NCBI GenBank assembly: GCA_017308375.1
Contig: JAFKEW010000045.1
Span: 30,327 to 94,326 of the forward strand
Direction: 5' to 3'
Origin: Alphaproteobacteria bacterium
GTDB taxonomy: Bacteria; Pseudomonadota; Alphaproteobacteria; Micropepsales; Micropepsaceae
Length of the DNA: 64,000 bases
The position numbers were made by a program, and so were the translations under genes. Every line of letters begins with the position of its first letter. The stretch's first letter is position 1. Under the pieces are notes generated by a model. The model was not told the DNA's origin, made no database searches, and saw only the letters and a program-made list of their open reading frames with translations. Below, one piece after another: positions 27,689 to 35,095 of this stretch.

Positions 27689-28321
27689 TCAGCCTTTCAT
27701 CGCGTTGTCGGCGACCTGATTGATCTTCTTGACCAGACCGGCGGCGCCTTCGGTATCCACCGTGTGGGCAAATTCCGAGCGGCGGAGCGCAAGCTGGCTG
27801 GTAAAGCCGGCCAGAAGAACGTCAATCACCTTCCAGTCCTTGCTGCCGTCTTCACGCATGCGGTAGTTGAATTTCACCGGCTCCCCCTTGTTGGGGCGCA
27901 ATTCCGACTGCACCAGCTTGTCCTCCGCCCGGGTGATGGTGTCGGGCAGCACGACGAACTTCTGGCCGTCATAGCTGTCGAAATTCTTGGCGTAGTTGGC
28001 GATGGTCATACGCTCGAACGCGGCAACCAGCGCCTTGTGCTGATCATCGCTCATCCTGGTCCAGGCCGGGCCGACCGCGAACTGGGTCATGGCGGGCAGA
28101 TTGAAGGCGGCTTCCACGGCCGGCTTCAGTTTCTTGTAGCGGCCTTCGATGCCGAGGCTGGAGCCCTGTTTCATCGTATCCACCAGCACCGCGTAGAATT
28201 CCCGGATCTGCTGGGCGGCGGGATCGGACGCCGTGGCGGCAGGGCCGGCCGCCATGGCGGGCGACAGGGTGGCCAGCAACAGCCCAAAACCCGCCAATGC
28301 GGATGTGAAATACCGGATCAT
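27689..28321 (-). CDS. hpnM: HpnM, MlaC-family periplasmic protein linked to hopanoid transport
   Basis: A 210-residue secreted protein of the Tgt2/MlaC family. The signal peptide MIRYFTSALAGFGLLLATLSPAMA is followed by a mature domain with QQIREFYAVLVDTMKQG, AVGPAWTRMSDDQHKALVAAFERM and the beta segment VKFNYRMREDGSKDWKVIDVLL, ending in a conserved LALRRSEF helix. The family includes both MlaC and HpnM; proximity to hpnN favours HpnM, a probable shuttle for hopanoids across the periplasm. The ATG at 28321 is preceded by AGGA; an upstream extension of the frame lacks a signal peptide and is antisense to the enoyl-CoA hydratase gene. It diverges from that gene. Confidence 0.82.
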   Translation of the reverse strand: MIRYFTSALAGFGLLLATLSPAMAAGPAATASDPAAQQIREFYAVLVDTMKQGSSLGIEGRYKKLKPAVEAAFNLPAMTQFAVGPAWTRMSDDQHKALVAAFERMTIANYAKNFDSYDGQKFVVLPDTITRAEDKLVQSELRPNKGEPVKFNYRMREDGSKDWKVIDVLLAGFTSQLALRRSEFAHTVDTEGAAGLVKKINQVADNAMKG

Positions 28322-28471
28322 CAAAGTCCTCCAGACCGGGCGCCGCTTCCATTTTGCCGGGGCGGACGCCCCCGAAGCGCAATGCCGCAATTGAACAGAA
28401 CACCATTCCAATGGGAAACTGGCGAAAGAAGGGCGGAACGCCCGCCGCAGGCCATGGAACCAGGAGGACTT

Positions 28472-29284
28472 ATGACAGACCGGATCAAAGTGACAATGGA
28501 CGGAGGCGTGGCCGATGTGCGCCTTGTCCGCACCGACAAGATGAATGCGCTGGACAATGCGATGTTTCAGGCCCTGGTCGAAACCGGCGAAGGCCTGAAG
28601 AAAGACAAGGACGTCCGGGCGGTGGTGCTGTCCGGCGAGGGGCGCGCCTTCTGTGCCGGGCTGGACATGGGCAATTTCGCCCAGATGGCAAGCGGGGAGC
28701 GCAAGCCCGGCGTCACCGGCGACCGGCTTGGCCAGCGCGAATACGGCATTGCCAACGCGGCCCAGCAGGCCTGCCTGGTGTGGCAGCAGATTCCGGTGCC
28801 GGTGATCGCGGCGGTGCACGGGGTGGCGTTTGGCGGCGGCTTCCAGCTCGCGCTGGGGGCGGACATGCGCTACGTGGCGCCCGATGTGCGGATGGCGGTG
28901 CTGGAGATCAAATGGGGTCTGGTGCCGGATATGGCAGGGGTTCTTCTGATGCCGTCACTGGCGCGCAACGATGTGATCCGCGAGTTGACCTATACCGGGC
29001 GCATCTTCAACGGCCATGAAGCGCTGCAATACGGCTTTGCCACCCGCGTTTGCGACAAGCCGCTGGAAGAAGCGCTGAAGACCGCGCACGAAATTGCGGG
29101 CAAGAACCCGCACGCGATCCGCGCCGGCAAGCGGTTGCTGAACCTGGCGCTGGAAGGCGATGCGGGTACCGTTCTGCTGGCCGAAACCACGGAACAGGTG
29201 GCGCTGATCGGTTCCCCCAACCAGGTGGAAGCGGTGACGGCGAACATGCAGAAGCGCGATCCGAAATTCGCCAGCGTGGCGTAA
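28472..29284 (+). CDS. Enoyl-CoA hydratase/isomerase (crotonase family)
   Basis: A 270-residue crotonase-fold protein. The oxyanion-hole segments are GRAFCAGLDMGNF and HGVAFGGGFQLALGADMRY. In the usual position of the first catalytic glutamate the text is GGFQLALGAD, and the second position reads AVLEIKWGLVPDMAG, so at least one glutamate (in LEIKWG) is kept while the other place is not the usual Glu; it may be an isomerase or a hydratase with relaxed chemistry. AGGAGG lies a few bases before the ATG. It diverges from hpnM and converges on the HpaB-family gene. Confidence 0.9.
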   Translation: MTDRIKVTMDGGVADVRLVRTDKMNALDNAMFQALVETGEGLKKDKDVRAVVLSGEGRAFCAGLDMGNFAQMASGERKPGVTGDRLGQREYGIANAAQQACLVWQQIPVPVIAAVHGVAFGGGFQLALGADMRYVAPDVRMAVLEIKWGLVPDMAGVLLMPSLARNDVIRELTYTGRIFNGHEALQYGFATRVCDKPLEEALKTAHEIAGKNPHAIRAGKRLLNLALEGDAGTVLLAETTEQVALIGSPNQVEAVTANMQKRDPKFASVA

Positions 29285-29308
29285 CCGGCGCGGCATAAGA
29301 CGGCTGTT

Positions 29309-29343
29309 TCCGGGGAGAGGTTGATACAACGCCCCTCCCCGGA
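29309..29343. terminator. Hairpin between convergent genes, possible bidirectional terminator
   Basis: TCCGGGGAGAGG (29309-29320) pairs with CCCCTCCCCGGA (29332-29343) with one mismatch and an 11-base loop. It lies between the stops of the enoyl-CoA hydratase and HpaB-like genes. There is no T-run on either side, so termination is inferred from stem strength and position only. Confidence 0.45.
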
Positions 29344-29355
29344 CACGCGTGTGAA

Positions 29356-30792
29356 TTACTCGGCAGCCTTGGCGTGGGCTTGTGCATCCCGCGCGCCGGC
29401 GGCGACCAATGCCGCTTCCCTTGCCGCCGCCATATCATAAGTGCGGTTCATCATGATGCGCTGGGCATTGAGGCCGCCGCCCGCCTGCAGCGCCACGACG
29501 AGGTGCCAGCCGCCATAAGCATCCGCCGTCAGATCGCGGATCAGATTGTAAACCCGCATCCGATCCTCCACATCGACGTCCTGACGGGTGTGGAGATATT
29601 TGCGGATGTATTGGCCGGATTCCGGATTGCGCAGATCGGTTTCGGTGGGCAGCGTGATGACGAGGCCGCCGCTCAGATCCTGAAGATATTTGACCGCGTT
29701 GTGGTAATTGGCGGCGTAGTAATATTTGGCGGCGTTGATCGCGAGAATGTTGGGATGGATCATGCCCGACGGCGTGCGCTCAAAATGACTGCAGGCATAA
29801 TCGAGCCCCATGCGCAGCATTTCGGCATAACAGATCAACTCGGCGATCGAGCTTTGGGCGATCGCATCACGCTCCTTCCCCTGCATTTCGGTGACGAGCT
29901 GAGCGAGACCGACGAAAAGTTTTGAGGATTCGACTGAGCCGACCACGCCGCCCACACGCTCCCACAGCCCGAGGGATTGGGCGAGGACGGAGGCAAGCCG
30001 CACCTCGCCCGCGAGGAACACGCGCTCCCACGGCACAAAGACATCATCGAACACCACAAAACCTTCCGGCATCGAATGATGCGAACTGGCGGGGTAGTCG
30101 AAACTGTTGAGTTCAGACGGTGCGAAACTGCGGTTGATGATCTTCACACCCGGCGCATTGACCGGAATGGAAAAGGAAACCGCGTAATCGGTTTCATCCT
30201 GCCGCATGCCCTTGGTCGGCATCACGACGAGTTCATGCACCAAAGAGGCGGCGGTGATGTGCAGCTTGGCACCGCGCACCACGATACCTTCATCGGTGCG
30301 CTTCACGATACGGACGTAAAGATCGGGATCGTCCTGCTCATGCGCACGGCGCTTGCGGTCGCCCTTCGGGTCGGTGATGACTTCGGCGGCGCGCAGATCG
30401 TTGTCGCGGACATAGCGGTACATCCGCTCGATGTTCTCGGCATATTTCGGATTGGCTTCGGCGACCGCGTCCTTCACGCTCATCAATGCCATGAAGACGC
30501 CGGTGACGCCGCCGACGATGGACATTTCGTGCATCATCTGAACGCGCTTGTTCAGATCGTCTTCATTGCGCGGAATCTGAAACACGCGATGAGAGCTGCT
30601 GCCGGTTTCATCGGCATAGGTCATCACCTCTTTCCGGCGCGGGTCCTTGTGATCGTAATCGCGTGCAGCGACGGCGATGGGCACACGAAAGCGCGGATGC
30701 CTGGTGATGTCGTCGATCTTTTCGCCGTCCCAATAGGTGACGCGGCCATCATTGAGACTGGCGATATAGTCTTCCGGTGTTTTCAGGGTCAT
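29356..30792 (-). CDS. HpaB / 4-hydroxybutyryl-CoA dehydratase superfamily flavoprotein, no Fe-S ligands
   Basis: A 478-residue member of the 4-hydroxyphenylacetate 3-hydroxylase (HpaB) superfamily. It has the family texts TDPKGDR at 140-146, DDPDLYVRIVKR, GIVVRGAKLHITAA at 169-182 and FDDVFVPWERVFL. This wording is close to 4-hydroxybutyryl-CoA dehydratase, but that enzyme needs three cysteines and a histidine for its [4Fe-4S] cluster; this protein has only two cysteines in total (321 and 334), neither in the right region. It is therefore more likely a reduced-flavin monooxygenase or a cluster-free relative. The ATG at 30792 follows GGAGGAAACG. A 9-9-9 inverted repeat lies over that ribosome-binding site. 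Confidence 0.82.
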   Translation of the reverse strand: MTLKTPEDYIASLNDGRVTYWDGEKIDDITRHPRFRVPIAVAARDYDHKDPRRKEVMTYADETGSSSHRVFQIPRNEDDLNKRVQMMHEMSIVGGVTGVFMALMSVKDAVAEANPKYAENIERMYRYVRDNDLRAAEVITDPKGDRKRRAHEQDDPDLYVRIVKRTDEGIVVRGAKLHITAASLVHELVVMPTKGMRQDETDYAVSFSIPVNAPGVKIINRSFAPSELNSFDYPASSHHSMPEGFVVFDDVFVPWERVFLAGEVRLASVLAQSLGLWERVGGVVGSVESSKLFVGLAQLVTEMQGKERDAIAQSSIAELICYAEMLRMGLDYACSHFERTPSGMIHPNILAINAAKYYYAANYHNAVKYLQDLSGGLVITLPTETDLRNPESGQYIRKYLHTRQDVDVEDRMRVYNLIRDLTADAYGGWHLVVALQAGGGLNAQRIMMNRTYDMAAAREAALVAAGARDAQAHAKAAE

Positions 30793-30795
30793 CGT

Positions 30796-30822
30796 TTCCT
30801 CCAATTGTATAGTTTGGAGGAA
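30796..30822 (-). promoter_or_regulatory. Inverted repeat overlapping promoter and ribosome-binding site of the HpaB-like gene
   Basis: TTCCTCCAA (30796-30804) and TTGGAGGAA (30814-30822) are perfect complements nine bases apart. On the minus strand the 3' arm contains the GGAGG that serves the HpaB-like ATG, and the spacer with its edges reads AACTATACAATT, a plausible -10 box. It could be a TetR-type operator or an RNA hairpin hiding the ribosome-binding site; the sequence does not decide. Confidence 0.6.
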
Positions 30823-30861
30823 TTGCGAACCATAAGGCCGCCCCCGTCAAGGCGCAGGAAA

Positions 30862-31956
30862 TTATGACGCCGCGGCAAAGCCCTGCATCGCGGCCGCGAG
30901 ATCGCGCACCCGCTCAGGCCCGCCCAGAAGCTGGCGGTTGAGGCCGATACGCTTGAACCAGTAATGCAGGCCCAGGAGATCGGTCATGCCCATGCCGCCA
31001 TGCACTTCCGTTGCCGTGCGCGCAACAAAGCGGCCGATTTCCGAGGTGTGCGCCTTGGCATGGGCCGCGGTCAGCGCCGCATCGGCCGGAATGGCATCGA
31101 AGGCATGCGCTGCATACCAGACGAGGCTTCGGCAAGGTTCAAGCTCCGCCGCCATTTCGGCGCACATATGCTTGACCGCCTGAAACGAGCCGATGACACG
31201 GTCGAACTGTTTGCGTTCCTTGGCATACGCTACGGCCTGGTCGATCATGTGCCAGCCGGCGCCCAGCGTATCGGCCGCCAGCATCACCCAGCCGGCATCG
31301 CGCATGCGGGAAAGCACTTCTGCCGCATTGCCGTTTTGCAACGGCTCCGCCGGGGTGTTGTTGCATGCGATCTCACCCAGGGTGCGCGTGCGGTCGATAC
31401 TGATGAGTGATGTCTTGGTCAGGCCGGGCGCATTGGCTTCGACCAGATGAAGGCCGCAGGCGCGATCGGCCACGACGAACAGATCGGCATCAGCGAAATC
31501 CATCACGAACAACGCCTTGCCATTGAGCTTGCCACCACTTGCAGTGAGGCCGGCGCCATCGCGCGTGCCGGACACGCTTTCGGCAATCGCAACCCCGGCA
31601 ATGGTTTCGCCGGCAGCGAGTTTGGGCAGCACGCGCTGTTGCTGCTCCGGGCTGCCGGCATGGATGAGCGCAAGCGGCGCCATCACCGATGCGGCGATGA
31701 ACGGGACCGGCGCGGCGTGCCGGCCCAGCGTTTCGCTGACCAGCGCGGCATCGAGCAGTTTGAGGCCCGCACCGCCGAAACTTTCCGGGATCAGAAGGCC
31801 GGTGACGCCGAGATCGGCCAGCGCCTTATGAACATCGCGCGCAATCGCATTGGCTTCGGCCGCTTCGCGCACACGGGCAAGCGGGGCGGCGCGTTCCAGC
31901 GTGCGGTGCACGCTGTCCTGCATCATTTTCTGATCCTGGCTCAGTCCGAATTCCAT
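30862..31956 (-). CDS. Acyl-CoA dehydrogenase, short partner subunit
   Basis: A 364-residue acyl-CoA dehydrogenase-fold protein: helical N-domain, central beta domain (GVAIAESVSGTRDGAGL...) and C-terminal helical domain with YAKERKQFDRVIGSFQAVKH and TEVHGGMGMTDLLGLHYWFKR. The AESxSGTRDG segment departs from the common TEPxxGSD flavin/substrate motif, and no catalytic Glu is seen in the usual C-terminal EGT position. It starts two bases after the stop of the longer dehydrogenase gene. Tandem long/short pairs of this kind form alpha2beta2 dehydrogenases in actinobacterial steroid side-chain breakdown, so this is probably one subunit of such an enzyme (inference). Confidence 0.9.
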   Translation of the reverse strand: MEFGLSQDQKMMQDSVHRTLERAAPLARVREAAEANAIARDVHKALADLGVTGLLIPESFGGAGLKLLDAALVSETLGRHAAPVPFIAASVMAPLALIHAGSPEQQQRVLPKLAAGETIAGVAIAESVSGTRDGAGLTASGGKLNGKALFVMDFADADLFVVADRACGLHLVEANAPGLTKTSLISIDRTRTLGEIACNNTPAEPLQNGNAAEVLSRMRDAGWVMLAADTLGAGWHMIDQAVAYAKERKQFDRVIGSFQAVKHMCAEMAAELEPCRSLVWYAAHAFDAIPADAALTAAHAKAHTSEIGRFVARTATEVHGGMGMTDLLGLHYWFKRIGLNRQLLGGPERVRDLAAAMQGFAAAS

Positions 31957-31958
31957 GG

Positions 31959-33155
31959 TCAGGCCCTCACCAGCTTGGGTTCGCGCGGCAGGCCGAGCCC
32001 GCGTTCGGAGATGATGTTCTTCTGAATCTGCGCCGTGCCGCCGCCGATGATCAGGCCGAGATCGAACATATACATGCGCTGCCAGCTTCCGTGGGCGCGC
32101 AAATGCGGACTGCCCTCATAAAGCGCGCCCAGTTCACCCAGCACATCGATCGCGAAGGCAGCCAGTTGATGATTGAGCTCGCAGCCTTCCAGTTTCACGA
32201 TCAGGCGGGCAAGCCCGACATCGTCACCACTGGCCGCGGCGGTGAGAAGGCGCAGACCGTGAAACTGCATCGCCAGCACACGGGCCTGAAGCTTCATCAA
32301 CCGGTCGCGCATCACCGGCTTCTGCATCAGGGTCTGGCCATCGACCGTTTCGGTATTCATCAATTCGATGATGGCGCTGAGGCGGCTGCCGGCCGCATTG
32401 GGATCGCCCAGCATGCCGCGTTCATGCTTCAGCGTGGCATTGGCAACGAACCAGCCCGCGCCACGCCCGCCCACCACATTTTCCTGCGGCACGCGGACAT
32501 CGGTGAAAAACACCTCGTTGAATTCGGCGTGGCCGGTCATGGTCTTGAGGGGGCGCACCTCGATCCCCGGCGTGCTCATCGGAAACAGGATGTAGGAAAT
32601 GCCCTGATGCTTGGCGCGCTCAGCCTCGGTGCGCACAAGGCAGAAGATCATGTCGGCATATTGGGCGGTGGAGGTCCAGATTTTCTGGCCGTTGATGACG
32701 AAATCATGGCCGTCTTCCACGGCGCGGGTTTGCAGCGAGGCCAGATCGGAGCCGGAGCCGGGCTCGGAATAGCCCTGACACCAGATAATTTCGCCGCGCA
32801 GGGTGGGCGCAATATATTGGCGCTTCTGTTCCTCGCTGCCGACCTCGAGCAATGTTGGCACCAGCATCGAAATGCCCTGCCCCGACAGGCCGGACGGCGC
32901 GCGGGCACGGGTGAATTCCTCCGCGATGATGCGGGATTTGAGCACATCCGGCTCGGCGCCATAGCCGCCATACTCCCGCGGAATGGTGCGCGCGGCATAG
33001 CCGTGCTCGATCAGAAGGCGCTGCCAGGCGAGCAGTTCCGGCCCCGGACGGTTGCCCCCGCCCCAGCCGGACGGGAAGCGGTGGCGGTTCGCCTCCAGAA
33101 AGGCGCGTGTCTCGGCACGGAAGGCTTCATATTCTGCGCTGTAAGCCAGATCCAT
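31959..33155 (-). CDS. Acyl-CoA dehydrogenase, long partner subunit
   Basis: A 398-residue acyl-CoA dehydrogenase. The active-site loop QGYSEPGSGSDLASLQT and the KIWTSTAQYADMIF segment match the family. Near the C-terminus GGGTAQIQKNIISERGLGLP replaces the usual YEGTSEIQ, so the medium-chain-type catalytic Glu is absent; the Glu in TLKHERGML may serve instead, as in isovaleryl-CoA dehydrogenase-like enzymes. The ATG at 33155 (MDLAYSAEY) is chosen over an upstream frame extension. With the following short subunit gene it probably forms a hetero-oligomer acting on a bulky acyl-CoA. It diverges from a CoA ligase gene. Confidence 0.92.
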   Translation of the reverse strand: MDLAYSAEYEAFRAETRAFLEANRHRFPSGWGGGNRPGPELLAWQRLLIEHGYAARTIPREYGGYGAEPDVLKSRIIAEEFTRARAPSGLSGQGISMLVPTLLEVGSEEQKRQYIAPTLRGEIIWCQGYSEPGSGSDLASLQTRAVEDGHDFVINGQKIWTSTAQYADMIFCLVRTEAERAKHQGISYILFPMSTPGIEVRPLKTMTGHAEFNEVFFTDVRVPQENVVGGRGAGWFVANATLKHERGMLGDPNAAGSRLSAIIELMNTETVDGQTLMQKPVMRDRLMKLQARVLAMQFHGLRLLTAAASGDDVGLARLIVKLEGCELNHQLAAFAIDVLGELGALYEGSPHLRAHGSWQRMYMFDLGLIIGGGTAQIQKNIISERGLGLPREPKLVRA

Positions 33156-33482
33156 GGTTGCAATCCCCCTGAAGCGGCAAGGCTTGCACGCGTGTTTGCG
33201 CCCCGCAAGCCGCAAGAGCAGCGGCAATCGAACACGGGCTTATGGCGACGGCGCGGCGGTTCCTTGCGCAACGGCGGCCGGCAGGGCAAAAATCGGTCTT
33301 AACCGCAATCCTCCGCCTCAGAACCGGAAATCGCCAAAGAGCGAACACCGGGGAGCGAACACCAGGGAGCGAATATCTGAGCCGCCACACCGGTTGGCCC
33401 TGACACCCATTTTACCGCCGCGGCCATCGCCACCGGCCAGGTTCGCGCGGGCCCGGACCGCCTTCAACACAGGAAAGACGCT
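33156..33482. other. Divergent intergenic region with a 14-nt triplet repeat
   Basis: This 327-base gap separates the divergent acyl-CoA dehydrogenase and CoA ligase operons and must carry both promoters. It contains three tandem 14-nt units at 33339-33352, 33353-33366 and 33367-33380 sharing GAGCGAA; the first two differ at one base and the third is degenerate. AGGAAAG precedes the ligase ATG. No gene, RNA or clear terminator is visible. Confidence 0.6.
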
Positions 33483-35069
33483 ATGCAAGACGATTTCGAT
33501 AATGACTGGCAGACCATCGCGGACATCCCGCCGACCTTTGCCAAGCTGAAGGGCGATGAGATCGCTTTCACTTTTGAAGGCCGCTACACGACCTTTGCCG
33601 AGTTCGACCAGCACACCAACCAGGTGGCCAATGCGCTTCTGGCCATGGGTGTGAAGAAGGGCGACCGCATCTGCTATCTGGGCAAGAACAGCGACCATTA
33701 TTTCGAGCTGTTCCTGGGCGCATCCAAGATGGGCGCGGTGATGACCCCGATCGGCTGGCGGCTGGCCCCGCCCGAAATCGCCTACATCGCCAGCGATTCC
33801 CAGGCGCCGGTTCTGTTCGTGGGACCGGAATTCACCGGCGCGGCCAAAAAGGCGCTGGAGGAAGCGCCCAATGTGAAGACCGTGATCGCGATGGAAGGCG
33901 GCGTGCCCGAATGGAAAAGCTATGAAGCCTGGCGCGATGCGCAGCCGGCCACGCCACCAAAGGTGGCATTGAAGCCGAGCGATATTGCGATCCAGCTTTA
34001 TACCTCCGGCACCACGGGGCGGCCGAAGGGCGCGATGCTGATGCATTCGAACTTCATCGAAACCAACCGCATCATGAAAGCGGCGAACATCAACTGGAAC
34101 ATCTGGAACGATGGAGACATCAGCCTGGTGGCGATGCCGGTTGCCCATATCGGCGGTTCGGGTTGGGGACTGATGAGCCTGCGCAATGGCGCCAAGAGCA
34201 TTGTGGCGCGCGAATTCGACCCCGGTGCGGTGCTGGATTTCATCGCGAAAGACAAAGTGAGCAAGATCTTCCTGGTGCCGGCCGCGATTCAGATCGTTCT
34301 GCGCGACCCGCGTGCGCGGCAGACCGATTATTCGCGCCTGAAATATATCGGCTATGGCGCCTCGCCCATTCCGCTCGACCTTCTGCGCGAGGCGGTGGAG
34401 GTATTCGGCTGCGGTTTCGCGCAGATGTACGGCATGACCGAAACCACCGGCACAATCGTGGCGCTGCCGCCGGAAGATCACGATCTGAGCGGCAATCCAC
34501 GCATGCGTTCCGCCGGCAAGCCATTGCCGGAAGTGGAAGTGGTGGTGCTGGACGCGGAAGGAAACCGCCTGAAGCCGGGCGAGGTGGGCGAAATCGCCAC
34601 CCGTTCGCCGTGGAACATGGCGGGGTACTGGAACCTGCCGGAAGCCACCGCCAAGACCATCGACAAGGATGGTTGGCTGCGCACGGGCGATGCGGGCTAT
34701 CTGGACGAAGACGGTTACGTCTACATCCATGACCGGGTGAAGGACATGATCATCTCCGGCGCCGAAAACATTTATCCCGCCGAAGTGGAAAGCGCGATCT
34801 ATGGCCACCCCGATGTGGCCGATGTGGCGGTGATTGGCGTTCCGGATGAAAAATGGGGCGAAGCGGTCAAAGCCATGGTGGTGAAGAAGCCCGGCACCAA
34901 CCCGACGGTCGAAGACATCATCAGCTTCACCCGCACCCGCATTGCCAGTTACAAGACGCCGAAGAGCGTGGAATTCATCGAGGCACTGCCGCGAAACGCC
35001 AGCGGCAAGATCCTGCGCCGCGAATTGCGCGAGCCGTTCTGGAAAGGCCGGGAACGCCGGGTCAACTAA
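33483..35069 (+). CDS. Long-chain/steroid-type acyl-CoA ligase (FadD-like)
   Basis: A 528-residue adenylate-forming ligase. Motifs are complete: YTSGTTGRPKGAML (ATP phosphate binding), YGMTETTGTI, GWLRTGDAGYLDEDGYVYIHDR, the hinge KDMIISGAENIYPAEVE and the catalytic Lys in RNASGKILRRELR. It should activate a fatty or cyclic carboxylic acid with ATP and CoA. It begins an operon of two ligases and a dioxygenase, divergent from the acyl-CoA dehydrogenase pair, so ligase and dehydrogenases probably handle the same acid. Chain length or ring preference cannot be read from the sequence. Confidence 0.93.
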   Translation: MQDDFDNDWQTIADIPPTFAKLKGDEIAFTFEGRYTTFAEFDQHTNQVANALLAMGVKKGDRICYLGKNSDHYFELFLGASKMGAVMTPIGWRLAPPEIAYIASDSQAPVLFVGPEFTGAAKKALEEAPNVKTVIAMEGGVPEWKSYEAWRDAQPATPPKVALKPSDIAIQLYTSGTTGRPKGAMLMHSNFIETNRIMKAANINWNIWNDGDISLVAMPVAHIGGSGWGLMSLRNGAKSIVAREFDPGAVLDFIAKDKVSKIFLVPAAIQIVLRDPRARQTDYSRLKYIGYGASPIPLDLLREAVEVFGCGFAQMYGMTETTGTIVALPPEDHDLSGNPRMRSAGKPLPEVEVVVLDAEGNRLKPGEVGEIATRSPWNMAGYWNLPEATAKTIDKDGWLRTGDAGYLDEDGYVYIHDRVKDMIISGAENIYPAEVESAIYGHPDVADVAVIGVPDEKWGEAVKAMVVKKPGTNPTVEDIISFTRTRIASYKTPKSVEFIEALPRNASGKILRRELREPFWKGRERRVN

Positions 35070-35095
35070 AAGAATAAACAACAAGAGAGGAAACC

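Noticed and set aside
29356..30792. Annotation as 4-hydroxybutyryl-CoA dehydratase
   Set aside because: Only two cysteines exist, neither at the cluster positions, so the iron-sulfur dehydration chemistry is not possible.
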